Shown: positions 1-9,396 of the stretch, piece after piece
How the letters are laid out: each line of letters starts with the position of its first letter
Position numbering within the stretch: the first letter of the stretch is position 1
Assembly: GCA_002373375.1 (NCBI GenBank)
Contig: DFLE01000042.1
Span: 19,076-83,075 of the forward strand
Reading direction: 5' to 3'
From: Prevotellaceae bacterium UBA3627
GTDB taxonomy: Bacteria; Bacteroidota; Bacteroidia; Bacteroidales; Bacteroidaceae
DNA length: 64,000 bases
Position numbers and translations under genes: made by a program
Notes under the pieces: model-generated
The model's database searches: none
The model's input: only the letters and a program-made list of their open reading frames with translations
Told to the model about the DNA's origin: nothing

Positions 1-170
1 GCGATTGCAGGCATTGCCTTACACTCATCGTCCATAAACTCAGTTACATTAACGGTGATGTTACCGCCGTTACGCTCTGCCCAACCCTTCTGCCAGAGGT
101 AACCTGTTACCTCTGCAACCTGGTCAATGACAGCTTTCAGGCCGTCACGGCCATCAAGAATACTTTTCAT
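1..170 (-). CDS. rhaD: L-rhamnulose-1-phosphate aldolase, N-terminal part (cut by window edge)
   Basis: Only the first 56 or so codons are inside the window; the gene runs off the left end. The protein would cleave rhamnulose-1-phosphate to dihydroxyacetone phosphate and lactaldehyde in the cytoplasm. The visible part contains WQKGWAERNGGNITV, which matches the class II aldolase signature of E. coli RhaD (WLKGWDERNGGNLT). Start is the ATG at 168-170, 73 bases after the rhaT stop, as fourth gene of the rhamnose operon. The kinase-isomerase-permease-aldolase order is that of the Bacteroides rha operon, so a lactaldehyde oxidoreductase and a regulator may lie just outside the window (inference). 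Confidence 0.88.
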   Translation of the reverse strand, partial: MKSILDGRDGLKAVIDQVAEVTGYLWQKGWAERNGGNITVNVTEFMDDECKAMPAI

Positions 171-243
171 TTCTTTTTATATTAGATTAAATATTTTAGT
201 TTCGCTAATGTTCAACGTATTTGTTTTTTCGGTAGTCTAAAAA

Positions 244-1278
244 TTATATCAACTGCGGCAGGAAGCAACTTATGACAAGTACTATGATACCCACGATAAG
301 CACGGTGATAGTCTTCTGTGAGCATCCCTTCCACTCTTTGAGTATGATGCCCCATACGTTAGAGAATACTACGTTGAGTGCCATGAGTATGCAGAATGCC
401 AAAGTGGTAAGTGTAGGAGACTCTGTGAGGAATCCCTTGCCCAGTGACAGTCCGAAGAACTGGCTGTACCACAGTGCACCAGCCAGGAGACAGAACAACA
501 GGTTGTTGCCCCATACAGAACTCTTTGTATAGTCGCTCCATGTGCCATTCTTCTGGTTCTGGTAGAAACAGTAGATGGCGTTGGTGATGAATCCGCCGAA
601 GGTAACGAGGAATGTTGCCGGCAGTGTGCGGAACATTGGGTCGGTGAGTTCGCCGAAGTTAATGTCCTTACCAAACTCAAGGCCGACGTTGAAACAGCCG
701 CTCATGAAACCTGCGAGCAGGGCGATAGCCAGTCCCTTTGGGAAGTTAAAGTCCTTTACGGCTGCCTTCTTCTCTTCTTCAGAGAGTGATGCGGCTTTCA
801 TGCTACCTGCCATACCGATGATGGCAATGCCTAAGAGCGTTACTACAACACCTATGATTACAGCGTATGTCAATGAGTCAAGTGCGTTGAGTTCCGGGAA
901 GAAGATGTTGAGCAACACCGGACCCATGATTGTGCCGAGGCCGGCGCAAGTGCCGAGAGCGATAGACTGACCTAATGCTACGCCAAGGTAACGCATTGAT
1001 AAGCCGAAGGTCAAACCGCCGACGCCCCACAGAACGCCGAAGAATATTGTCATCCAAAGGTTAAAAGATGGTGCATCTGCAAACAGTCCGAACAGAGACT
1101 CGCCTGCTGGAACAGCTAACAATGCTCCGAGGAAAGGCAGTACGAGCCATGCGAATACACCCTGTATAATCCAGTAAGACTCCCAAGACCAATCCTTAAT
1201 CTTGTTTATAGGCACATAGCAGCTTGACTGGCAGAAAGCACCTATTGCTATTATTAGCAAACCTAATACTATTTCCAT
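244..1278 (-). CDS. rhaT: L-rhamnose/proton symporter
   Basis: 344 aa, the same length as E. coli RhaT, with about ten hydrophobic segments and a hydrophilic, Lys/Glu-rich loop near residues 160-175 (SLSEEEKKAAVKDF). The N-terminus (MEIVLGLLIIAIGAFCQSSC) and the motif GVALGQSIALGTCAGLGT near residue 100 are typical of the family. It would import L-rhamnose with H+ across the inner membrane. It lies between the isomerase and aldolase genes, and the 92-base gap on its upstream side holds a hairpin that may set relative expression. The family assignment is secure; the substrate follows from family plus operon. Confidence 0.93.
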   Translation of the reverse strand: MEIVLGLLIIAIGAFCQSSCYVPINKIKDWSWESYWIIQGVFAWLVLPFLGALLAVPAGESLFGLFADAPSFNLWMTIFFGVLWGVGGLTFGLSMRYLGVALGQSIALGTCAGLGTIMGPVLLNIFFPELNALDSLTYAVIIGVVVTLLGIAIIGMAGSMKAASLSEEEKKAAVKDFNFPKGLAIALLAGFMSGCFNVGLEFGKDINFGELTDPMFRTLPATFLVTFGGFITNAIYCFYQNQKNGTWSDYTKSSVWGNNLLFCLLAGALWYSQFFGLSLGKGFLTESPTLTTLAFCILMALNVVFSNVWGIILKEWKGCSQKTITVLIVGIIVLVISCFLPQLI

Positions 1279-1301
1279 TTGTTCTTTAATAAAGTAAAAA
1301 C

Positions 1302-1351
1302 GGATGAAAGAAGAAAGCTCATTTTAATGAATAAACTTTCCTCCTTCATCC
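1302..1351 (-). promoter_or_regulatory. Intra-operon stem-loop between rhaA and rhaT
   Basis: Two 16-base arms (1302-1317 and 1336-1351) pair completely in the minus-strand RNA if two G-U pairs are allowed, while the plus-strand RNA would have two mismatches. The loop is 18 bases. No strong U-run follows, so an mRNA-stabilising or attenuating hairpin is more likely than a full terminator. Confidence 0.5.
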
Positions 1352-1370
1352 TTATTCATTTGTTAGAAAA

Positions 1371-2624
1371 TTATCTCTTGCTTGTTACGTCAGCTACGTA
1401 CTTGTCGATGTCAGCAATGAACTCCTGACCTACAGGTACGTTGTTACGTACGCAGAACTCGTCATATACAGCCTGCCATGGCATAGCCTTCTGCTCCTCG
1501 ATAAGTGCGAGCACCTTGTAGCCCTCACCTGCAAGCTCAAGCTTAGAGATACACTCTGTTGGCTCAAGCAGAGCGCGGAGCATGCACTTCTGTGCAGAAC
1601 GAGAACCGATAACGTATGCACCGATACGGTTGATAGAGCCATCGAAGAAGTCAAGGCCATAGTGTACACGGTCAAGAGCACCGGCACGTACAATCTCGAA
1701 GAACAGCTCCTGTGTTGGGTCGTCCATGATTGTAACGTGGTCTGAGTCCCAACGTACTGGACGTGAAACGTGAAGCATCAGCTCCTTGATGAATGGAAGA
1801 ACGGCAGAAACCTTGTCTGCTGGAGACTCTGTTGGGTGATAGTGACCTGTATCGATGGTCAGAATCTTGTCGTTCTGTGCTGCGTATGCTGTGTAGAAGT
1901 CATGTGAACCAACGGTGAATGACTCGAGACCGATACCGAATACCTTACCCTCGATACAATCCTTCATCATTGGCTGCTTCTTCTCGAATACCTCGTCAAG
2001 AGATTTCTTCAGAGTGTTACGATAAAGAGCGTGGTTTACAGATACGTCCTTGCAGCCGTCGTGTACCCAAAGGTTCATGATACATGGGTCATTCTGTGCC
2101 TCACCCATAGCATTTGCGATGTCACGGCAACGCTTTGTGTGCTCTACCCAGAACTTGCGGATGCTCTCATCTGGATTAGCGAGTGAGAGAGAACCAGACT
2201 TTGGATGTGAGAAAGAAGAAGAGTTGAAGTCAAGCTTCGTGTTGTTCTCCTTAGCCCAGTCAATCCAAGACTGGAAGTATTCAACGGTTACCTCGTCACG
2301 GTCAACGACCTTGCCCTTGAAGTCACCATATATCTCGTGAAGGTTCAGACGGTGGTTACCTGGAATGAGTGACTTAGCCTTCAGAATATCCTGACGAAGC
2401 TCGTCAATATTGCGTGCGGCACCAGGGAAGTCGCCAGTTGACTGAATACCGCCAGACATAGCGCCTGCCTGTACCTCAAATCCCTTCACGTCGTCTGCCT
2501 GCCAGCAGTGGAGTGACAGGTGGAAATCCTGCAGCTGCTTGAGTACCTTCTCGGTATCTACACCAATCTCAGCGTAGCGCTCTTTTGCTACTTCATAAGC
2601 CTTTGAAATAAGTTCTGTTTTCAT
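1371..2624 (-). CDS. rhaA: L-rhamnose isomerase
   Basis: 417 aa, close to the 419 aa of E. coli RhaA. It converts L-rhamnose to L-rhamnulose in the cytoplasm using Mn2+. Family features visible are LHCWQADDV near residue 38, the metal-site region TIDTGHYHPTESPADK near residue 255, and RWDSDHV near residue 290. Start is the ATG at 2622-2624; the only nearby upstream sequence is a 78-base gap to rhaB. Same operon as rhaB, rhaT and rhaD. Confidence 0.95.
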   Translation of the reverse strand: MKTELISKAYEVAKERYAEIGVDTEKVLKQLQDFHLSLHCWQADDVKGFEVQAGAMSGGIQSTGDFPGAARNIDELRQDILKAKSLIPGNHRLNLHEIYGDFKGKVVDRDEVTVEYFQSWIDWAKENNTKLDFNSSSFSHPKSGSLSLANPDESIRKFWVEHTKRCRDIANAMGEAQNDPCIMNLWVHDGCKDVSVNHALYRNTLKKSLDEVFEKKQPMMKDCIEGKVFGIGLESFTVGSHDFYTAYAAQNDKILTIDTGHYHPTESPADKVSAVLPFIKELMLHVSRPVRWDSDHVTIMDDPTQELFFEIVRAGALDRVHYGLDFFDGSINRIGAYVIGSRSAQKCMLRALLEPTECISKLELAGEGYKVLALIEEQKAMPWQAVYDEFCVRNNVPVGQEFIADIDKYVADVTSKR

Positions 2625-2702
2625 TGTTTTGGTTTTTTAGAATTATTGATTGAATTTATTGTTAACAAATTTTTTGTGTATTATGAACTGTGAACTGTCA
2701 CA

Positions 2703-4178
2703 TTATCCTTTCTTCGCAATAATCTCCTCAAACTTTTTGAAGGCAGCATCCCATTCGCTCTTGTCAGCAGGGGTGAACCTCTTAAGTTCAAGGCTGTTGG
2801 CTATCACGCCGCGCATGTCCCAAAGGTCTTTTACCTCACCAGCAGCTTTTGCCTGAACCATGATATTGCCTAAAGCAGTACCCTCCTGTGGTCCTGCAAG
2901 AACCTCTACTCCGCATGAATTAGCAGTAAACTGGTTAAGATAGTTATTGAGAGAACCACCACCGATGATGTGCAGTACCTCGATAGGGAACGATGCCATC
3001 TCTGTGAGATAAGTGAATACTTGTCTGTAACGAAGAGCGAGAGAATCGAAGATGCAACGGCATATCTCTGCATATCCTTGAGGAACATGCTGGCCTGTCT
3101 GCTCACAGTATGACTGTATTGCCTCTACCATTGATGAAGGGTTGGCAAACATTGCGTCATCAGGATTAATCAGACTTTGGAAGGCTGGCTGCTTCATAGC
3201 CTCAGCCTGAAGTTCAGGGTGTGATTTAGGTGCGTCAGTCCACTCCTTGCGGCAACGCTCATAGAGCCACATGCCGCAGATGTTTTTGAGGAAACGGGTA
3301 GTGCCCTCAATGCCGCCTTCGTTAGTGAAGTTACGGTCGTATGACACCTTATTTATTATAGCATCCTTCGTCTCTATACCCATGAGTGACCATGTTCCGC
3401 TTGACAAGTATGCGAATTTCTCATCCTTGGCTGGTACAGCGGCAACGGCAGAGCCAGTATCATGTCCGGCTACAGCTACAACAGGTATGGCTCCAAGGCC
3501 TGTCTCCTTCTGTATGGCGTCGGTTAATGTGCCTACAAGGTCGCCAGGGTTAACCATACGTCCGAACTTGCTTTGGTTAAGTCCCAGAGAAGCAAGCAGG
3601 CGTGGGTCAAGCTGTTTTGTTCGTGGATCAAGTAACTGGGCTGTTGAGGCTATGGTGTACTCACATACCATGTTGCCTGTAAGCATATAGCTCAAAGCGT
3701 CAGGAATGAAGAGAATCTTCTGTGCGTTCTTCAATGCGCTGTTTCCGGCGCGCTTCATAGCATAAAGTTGGAAGATGGAGTTGAAGTTAAGGAACTGTAT
3801 TCCTGTTACTCCATATACGTCCTCGCGTGACATTACATTGTCAAGATAATCCTCCATTGCATCAAATGTGTGAGGGTCGCGATATGCTATAGGCTGGCTG
3901 ATACTGCCATCCTCGGCTACACATACGAAGTCAACACCCCAAGTGTCAATGCCGATGCTTGTGATTTGTATATTCTGTTGCTTTGCTTTCTTCAGACCTT
4001 TTATAATCTCATAGTAGAGAGCGTAGATGTCCCAATAGAAATGTCCGTTTACTTCTATCAGGTTGTTATCAAAGCGTGTGAGCTCCTCAAGCTCGATTTT
4101 GCCGCCATTAAGTGCACCGATGATAGTACGTCCGCTGGTGGCACCAAGGTCCACAGCAAAAAAACATTTGTTATTCAT
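2703..4178 (-). CDS. rhaB: Rhamnulokinase
   Basis: 491 aa (E. coli RhaB is 489). FGGY-family sugar kinase with the N-terminal phosphate motif FAVDLGATSGRTIIGAL, the strand SIGIDTWGVDFV, and the ATP-side motifs VAGHDTGSAVAAVP (about 240) and YLSSGTWSLMGIE (about 260). It phosphorylates L-rhamnulose at O1. It is the promoter-proximal gene of the operon; a Bacteroidota -7-like box lies about 87 bases upstream. In Bacteroides the same gene is called rhaK. Confidence 0.94.
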   Translation of the reverse strand: MNNKCFFAVDLGATSGRTIIGALNGGKIELEELTRFDNNLIEVNGHFYWDIYALYYEIIKGLKKAKQQNIQITSIGIDTWGVDFVCVAEDGSISQPIAYRDPHTFDAMEDYLDNVMSREDVYGVTGIQFLNFNSIFQLYAMKRAGNSALKNAQKILFIPDALSYMLTGNMVCEYTIASTAQLLDPRTKQLDPRLLASLGLNQSKFGRMVNPGDLVGTLTDAIQKETGLGAIPVVAVAGHDTGSAVAAVPAKDEKFAYLSSGTWSLMGIETKDAIINKVSYDRNFTNEGGIEGTTRFLKNICGMWLYERCRKEWTDAPKSHPELQAEAMKQPAFQSLINPDDAMFANPSSMVEAIQSYCEQTGQHVPQGYAEICRCIFDSLALRYRQVFTYLTEMASFPIEVLHIIGGGSLNNYLNQFTANSCGVEVLAGPQEGTALGNIMVQAKAAGEVKDLWDMRGVIANSLELKRFTPADKSEWDAAFKKFEEIIAKKG

Positions 4179-4264
4179 AGTTAGTATCGTTATTTGATTG
4201 TTGGTCGTTTTTTACGATTCATAGTATTAGGATATGCTATTACCCAAATATACCAATCAGAACA

Positions 4265-4272
4265 CAAAGGTA
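4265..4272 (-). promoter_or_regulatory. Candidate -7 box for the rhamnose operon
   Basis: TACCTTTG on the minus strand fits the Bacteroidota -7 consensus TAnnTTTG. No good TTTG -33 element stands 19-21 bases upstream, which suits a promoter that needs an activator such as the AraC-type rhamnose regulator known in Bacteroides (inference). The predicted leader is about 80 bases. Confidence 0.5.
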
Positions 4273-4354
4273 AATAAAAATCTTGAAAATCTATCTAAAA
4301 ACATGTTCAAAAGAGACTTTTTTATAATTATTTTCAAAAAAAAGTCATTAAAAT

Positions 4355-4362
4355 TACTTTTG
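4355..4362 (+). promoter_or_regulatory. Candidate -7 box for the nhaD unit
   Basis: TACTTTTG fits TAnnTTTG about 100 bases before the antiporter start. The -33 region is a T-run rather than TTTG. A weaker alternative, TATCTTCG, is at 4378-4385. The AT-rich 4179-4460 gap therefore holds divergent promoters for rhaB and nhaD and no gene. Confidence 0.4.
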
Positions 4363-4460
4363 TATTGAAATTTTTATTATCTTCGCATTTAGTTTGCAAA
4401 GTAGACATTACAAAAAGAACTAATAACAAACCTTACATTTAATCTATATAAACATAACAA

Positions 4461-5771
4461 ATGTCGTTTATTACAATTATTGTCTGTGCATTTGTCATAG
4501 GCTATGTGTTTATCGCTCTTGAGAGCGTGACAAAGATTAATAAGGCTGCCATTGCAGTCTTGATGTGTGTAGTGTGCTGGACTCTGCTGGCTCTGGGATA
4601 TGAGGGGCTTAATCTGCCTGGTTTCGAGCTTAACGAGTCTATAGAGAAAAATCTCGGTGAGGCTGGTACGACACTGTTTTTCCTTATGGGTGCAATGACT
4701 ATTGTCGAGATAGTTGACCAGCACGGAGGCTTTAACTGGGTGCGTGGCGCGCTGGCTTCGAAAACCAAGCGCTCTTTGCTGTGGAAGATTGCCTTTATGA
4801 CCGCAATACTCTCAGCGGTGCTTGATAATCTTACCACATCTATCGTCATGATAATGATATTGCGTAAGTTGGTGCAGGATAAGCAGGACCGTATATGGTA
4901 TGCTGTATGTGTAATTATAGCAGCCAATGCCGGTGGCGCGTTCTCACCTATAGGTGATGTGACAACCATCATGCTGTGGAACGGCAAGATGATAACCGCT
5001 CTCGGTGTAATCAGTGAGATTATAGTACCATCGTTCATCGCTTTCATCGTGCCTACGGCAGTCATGCAGATGCACTTGAAGGGTGAGTTGCCTAAGGTGG
5101 AGGATAAGCGTGAGGTGGAGATCAGTCATATAACAAAGAACGAGCGCATCATGATATTCTGTCTCGGTGTGGGCGGTCTGTGTTGTGTGCCTGTATTCCA
5201 TACGGTGACGGAGTTGCCAGCATTCATGGGCATACTCGGTGTACTTGGCATCCTCTGGTGTGTGACGGAGATTATCTACCGCAAGAAGGAGGAGCATGAC
5301 CCAATGGCAAAGCGTGTTACAAAGATGCTCTCACGCATAGACCTCTCCACCATAATGTTCTTCCTCGGCATACTGATGGCTGTGGCCGTGCTGAGTGAGA
5401 TAGGAGTATTGGAGGCAGTAGGTAAGTGGCTTGACCAGGCGGTGGGTAACGACTATCTCATAACTGGCGCTATCGGTATATTGTCATCGATAGTTGACAA
5501 TGTTCCGCTCGTGGCAGGTGCAATGAAAATGTATGCAATAGACCCGACTTCTGTTAACCTTGCCGTGGACGGCATCTTCTGGCAGCTCTTGGCATACTGT
5601 GCCGGTGTGGGCGGCTCAATGCTCATCATCGGCTCTGCCGCTGGTGTGGTGGTGATGGGACTGGAGCACATCAACTTCGGTTGGTATATGAAGAATGTCA
5701 CATGGATAGCCTTTGTTGGTTATGTGGCAGGCATCGTATGCTACTGGTTTGAAAAGACATATATATTCTAA
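4461..5771 (+). CDS. nhaD: NhaD-type Na+/H+ antiporter
   Basis: 436 aa polytopic inner-membrane protein of the ion-transporter (ArsB/NhaD) superfamily. Family hallmarks include the half-repeats AVLDNLTTSIVMI (about 115-128) and SSIVDNVPLVAGAM (about 345), and AANAGGAFSPIGDVTTIMLW near residue 155. It would exchange cytoplasmic Na+ or Li+ for H+. Its stop is immediately followed by the ATG of the PAP2 gene (TAA-ATG), so the two are surely co-transcribed. Confidence 0.9.
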   Translation: MSFITIIVCAFVIGYVFIALESVTKINKAAIAVLMCVVCWTLLALGYEGLNLPGFELNESIEKNLGEAGTTLFFLMGAMTIVEIVDQHGGFNWVRGALASKTKRSLLWKIAFMTAILSAVLDNLTTSIVMIMILRKLVQDKQDRIWYAVCVIIAANAGGAFSPIGDVTTIMLWNGKMITALGVISEIIVPSFIAFIVPTAVMQMHLKGELPKVEDKREVEISHITKNERIMIFCLGVGGLCCVPVFHTVTELPAFMGILGVLGILWCVTEIIYRKKEEHDPMAKRVTKMLSRIDLSTIMFFLGILMAVAVLSEIGVLEAVGKWLDQAVGNDYLITGAIGILSSIVDNVPLVAGAMKMYAIDPTSVNLAVDGIFWQLLAYCAGVGGSMLIIGSAAGVVVMGLEHINFGWYMKNVTWIAFVGYVAGIVCYWFEKTYIF

Positions 5772-6404
5772 ATGGACGAACAGATTTTTTTCGCTATCAA
5801 CGGCGCTCACAACATCTTCCTTGATCATTTGATGACATTGCTGACAGGGAAGGTGGTGTGGGTGCCGCTTTATTTAAGTCTGCTTTATGTTGTCTGGTAT
5901 AATTACTCATGGCGTGGAGTCTTGGGAGTATTACTGATGGTTGGAGTGGGTATGCTCTTTACGGATATGCTTAACTCGCAGGTTATACGTCCGTGGATAG
6001 GCAGGCTTCGTCCGAGTAATCCTGATAATCCAATAGCTCCGTTGGTACACGTCGTTAATGGTAGGCATGGCAACGGCTGCGGTTTTCCTTCGGCACACAG
6101 TGCTAATATGTGGATGCTTACGTTTGTCATGGCACACTGGCTGAGAAATTATGCCTTGTCATTTTCTATGGCAGCGTTGTCATTGTTGATATGCTATTCG
6201 CGTGTATATCTGGGATATCATTATCCAGGGGATATCTTAGGTGGATTTGTCTGGGCGTTCATGGTAGTATATGTGTTACGGTATATACATATAAGGCGTT
6301 TTAAGTTTGCATCTGTTTCGTCCCCAGGTAGAATATGGGTGCCAATATCTGTCATGTGTGTTATCTTGTTGTCTATGCTCTGCTATTCCTTGATAGAAAT
6401 ATAA
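5772..6404 (+). CDS. PAP2-family membrane phosphatase
   Basis: 210 aa with four to six hydrophobic segments and the three phosphatidic-acid-phosphatase motifs: RPWIGRLRP (about 73-81), PSAH (about 106-109) and SRVYLGYHYPGD (about 143-154), including both active-site His residues. Such proteins remove phosphate from lipid phosphates such as undecaprenyl pyrophosphate or phosphatidylglycerol phosphate on the outer face of the membrane; which substrate cannot be told from sequence alone. The start codon abuts the nhaD stop, and the next gene begins 12 bases downstream. Confidence 0.88.
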   Translation: MDEQIFFAINGAHNIFLDHLMTLLTGKVVWVPLYLSLLYVVWYNYSWRGVLGVLLMVGVGMLFTDMLNSQVIRPWIGRLRPSNPDNPIAPLVHVVNGRHGNGCGFPSAHSANMWMLTFVMAHWLRNYALSFSMAALSLLICYSRVYLGYHYPGDILGGFVWAFMVVYVLRYIHIRRFKFASVSSPGRIWVPISVMCVILLSMLCYSLIEI

Positions 6405-6416
6405 TAAGAAAATTCG

Positions 6417-9389
6417 ATGAGAAAAACCATATTGTTATTGCTGTTGTTGGCACATGGCGCTATATTGTCGGCACAGTCAAAGAAAATAGGAGACTATATA
6501 GAGTCTTATTCTTTTAACGAACCTACGAATCGTGGGGCGCGTGAGACGCAATATGTGCCAGTTGACGGGGACTTCCTGTGTGTGAATGGAAAAAACAGAT
6601 ACACCCGCGCTTTGTATGGCTCGAATACGGATTACAGGGTAGAGACGAGTGATAAACCTATATTCGCATTGTTTAAGGCGAAGAACTATTGTAATGTCCG
6701 TTTTTATATTGACGGTGTACAGCTTGACAGTGTTGCTTACTGTGAGGCACGTTACGGTAAAGGCCGTAGAAGTTATGTCTTGAGAGATAAGCGATGGGGT
6801 GATAATGCGGAGTTGCGCATTGAGTGCGTAGCCATGCATGATGCGGAAGGAGTGTATTGGTATTTCCTTGCAAAAGACTTTGCTGCTAAAGAAGTCGTGT
6901 TGAGAAGTAAAATATGCAGGACGGTAGCGAAGAAACTTAGCAGAAATGGAGATATAGGTGCAGACAAACCCGGGTGTTTTGAACCGTCACCTACAGAGGA
7001 AGGTTCGGTAGAGAAAAGCCTGACATTCATGAGCGAAGCGATGGCGGTATCAATGCCATACGCTGAGAAAGAAAAGGGCCATACTCTTTCTCTGCAGTTG
7101 GTGACAGCGGATGTACTTGCAAAATATACGGCGTCAAAGAAACATTTTGAGACCTTGGCGGAGCGAGTGGTATTCCATACACCAGACCCTGTGTTTAACA
7201 CCCTCGGCAGTACATTGGCTCTTGCAGCTGATGGCGTCTGGGATGGTGAGACATGGTTGCATGGCGCTATAGGATGGCGTATGCCGTTGGCCGGTTGGCG
7301 TGCAGGCTATCTTGGTGACGTCCTTGGGTGGAATGACAGAGCAGTGAGTCATTTCAACGCTTATGCAAACTCACAGGTGACAGATGTTCCTGCAACAATA
7401 CCTTCTCCGTCACAAGATCCGGCAATGAACCTTGCGCGGGCGGAAAAGAAATGGGGTACTCAGATGTATTCTAACGGTTATATTTGCCGTAACCCGAACC
7501 GTAATGACCAAATGCATCATTACGATATGAACCTTAATTATATAGATGAGTTGCTATGGCATTTCCAGTATGATGCCGATACGGCGTATATGCGCCGGAT
7601 GTGGCCTGTGATAACATCTCATCTTGCATGGGAGAAGAGAAACTTTGATAAGGACAACAATCATCTCTATGATGCTTACTGCTGTATATGGGCAAGTGAT
7701 GCCTTGTATTATAATGGTGGTGAGGTGACTCATTCTACCGCGTATAATTACAGGGGAAATCTGCTGGCGGCAAAGATAGCCCGTATAATAGGTGAGGACC
7801 CACAGCCATATCAGGAAGAGGCTGATGCAATATTGAAGGCTATGAACGAAAATCTGTGGACGGGTAATCACTGGGCAGAATATAAAGATGTGATGGGGCT
7901 GAAGAGGGTGCATCCCAATGCAGCGCTATGGTCGGTATATACACCGGTGGACTGTGGCGTGGGTACTGCACAGCAGATGTTCTCGACTACACAGTATGTG
8001 GACAGTAACATTCCCCATATTAAGGTGGAGTGTGCTGACAATAGAGGAGAGGAACTGTCAATCGTAAGCACAAGTAACTGGATGCCTTATGCTTGGTCTA
8101 TAAATAATGTGGCGTCGGCAGAGATAATGCACACGGCGCTCGCATTCTTTGAGGCTGGCAGGGCTGCCGAGGGAATGGAACTGGTAAAGGCGAACCTGAT
8201 GGACCAGATGTATTTGGGACAGTCTCCTGGTAATCTGGGACAGATAAGCTATTATGACGCAGCGCGTGGCGAGTCTTATAGGGATTTCGGAGATAACGTG
8301 GGCATATCGGCGCGTGCCATAGTGCAGGGCGTGTTTGGAATAGTGCCGCAGGCACTTGATGGTCTGTGTATAATCCGTCCAGGATTCCCGTTAGAGTGGG
8401 ACAGCGTAGAGGTTAAGACTCCATACCTCTCATATATATATATAAGGAGTGGAAATAAGGGCGTTTTCAAGATAAACCAAAACTTTACCCGGCCTTTGCG
8501 CTTGGTTGTCAGGATAAACGGCAACGGAGGCGACTACACTGACTATGACGTGACAGACGGAGAGGTCGTGGTGACTGTTCCTGAGCTTGCGGAGCCTGCA
8601 GTAGATGATGTCAAGAGTGACGTCAACAATACTTATGAGAAATTCAATGAGGTGAAGACTGGTGTCGATATGCAGCCAGTCGTTGTACCTTACAATGCAA
8701 GTGTCACAGACATATTCAGGAACCAATACCTCTCTCCACGTCCTAACAGCACATCGCTGGAGCTGCCGGTTCAAGGAATAGGAGAGTGGTGTCATCCTAA
8801 GTTTATGGTTGATATTGATGACAGTGGACTGCGTTCTATGATAGACAATGATAACATAGAGCTCGGAGGAGTCAATTGGCGTATGCCGTCAAAAGGAAAG
8901 AATATTCTCTTTGCCTCATTATGGGATAACTACCCCGATGAGGTAGAGGTGCCTGTGGGCAAGAAAGCCGATGGTGTGAATATCATGGTGGCAGGTAGTA
9001 CCAACCACATGCAGTTTGATATAGATAATGCCATGATTGTTGCTGTCTATGCGGACAACACTACGGACACGCTGGCTTTGCGCCCGCCATATAACTATTG
9101 TCCGATAGAACAGGATTATTACGTTGACGGCAAGGCTTTCCGTGGTGCACAAAACGCGCCGTTGCGTGTCAGCCTTTCTACAGGAAAGGTGTCACGACAT
9201 CTGGGCAACGAGATGGGAGTGCCACCTACGGAAGTATATGGCAGGGAACTGAAAGGTGGCGCGGCACAGATACTGTCAATGCCGCTCAATGGCAGGAAAA
9301 AGCTGAAGGCAATAAGACTGCGTTGTCTGTCGAATGACGTGGTAGTGGGCATTATGGCTGTAACATTATATAAGAATAAGAATAAATAA
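6417..9389 (+). CDS. Secreted six-hairpin glycosidase-like protein (DUF4450 type)
   Basis: 990 aa with a signal peptide (about 1-19, cleavage after ILSAQ). After a beta-rich N-terminal part (about 20-230) comes a helix-rich region (about 260-650) of (alpha/alpha)6 glycosidase type with conserved acidic/aromatic stretches (HYDMNLNYIDELLWHF, KDNNHLYDAYCCIWASDALYYNGG). The C-terminal 250 residues look beta-rich and may be accessory. It resembles the Bacteroidota DUF4450 group, whose members are presumed polysaccharide-active. Periplasmic or surface location is inferred. Nearness to the rhamnose operon hints at a rhamnose-containing glycan, but there is no SusC/SusD pair here to make it a PUL. 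The substrate is unknown. Confidence 0.7.
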   Translation: MRKTILLLLLLAHGAILSAQSKKIGDYIESYSFNEPTNRGARETQYVPVDGDFLCVNGKNRYTRALYGSNTDYRVETSDKPIFALFKAKNYCNVRFYIDGVQLDSVAYCEARYGKGRRSYVLRDKRWGDNAELRIECVAMHDAEGVYWYFLAKDFAAKEVVLRSKICRTVAKKLSRNGDIGADKPGCFEPSPTEEGSVEKSLTFMSEAMAVSMPYAEKEKGHTLSLQLVTADVLAKYTASKKHFETLAERVVFHTPDPVFNTLGSTLALAADGVWDGETWLHGAIGWRMPLAGWRAGYLGDVLGWNDRAVSHFNAYANSQVTDVPATIPSPSQDPAMNLARAEKKWGTQMYSNGYICRNPNRNDQMHHYDMNLNYIDELLWHFQYDADTAYMRRMWPVITSHLAWEKRNFDKDNNHLYDAYCCIWASDALYYNGGEVTHSTAYNYRGNLLAAKIARIIGEDPQPYQEEADAILKAMNENLWTGNHWAEYKDVMGLKRVHPNAALWSVYTPVDCGVGTAQQMFSTTQYVDSNIPHIKVECADNRGEELSIVSTSNWMPYAWSINNVASAEIMHTALAFFEAGRAAEGMELVKANLMDQMYLGQSPGNLGQISYYDAARGESYRDFGDNVGISARAIVQGVFGIVPQALDGLCIIRPGFPLEWDSVEVKTPYLSYIYIRSGNKGVFKINQNFTRPLRLVVRINGNGGDYTDYDVTDGEVVVTVPELAEPAVDDVKSDVNNTYEKFNEVKTGVDMQPVVVPYNASVTDIFRNQYLSPRPNSTSLELPVQGIGEWCHPKFMVDIDDSGLRSMIDNDNIELGGVNWRMPSKGKNILFASLWDNYPDEVEVPVGKKADGVNIMVAGSTNHMQFDIDNAMIVAVYADNTTDTLALRPPYNYCPIEQDYYVDGKAFRGAQNAPLRVSLSTGKVSRHLGNEMGVPPTEVYGRELKGGAAQILSMPLNGRKKLKAIRLRCLSNDVVVGIMAVTLYKNKNK

Positions 9390-9396
9390 ACAGATA

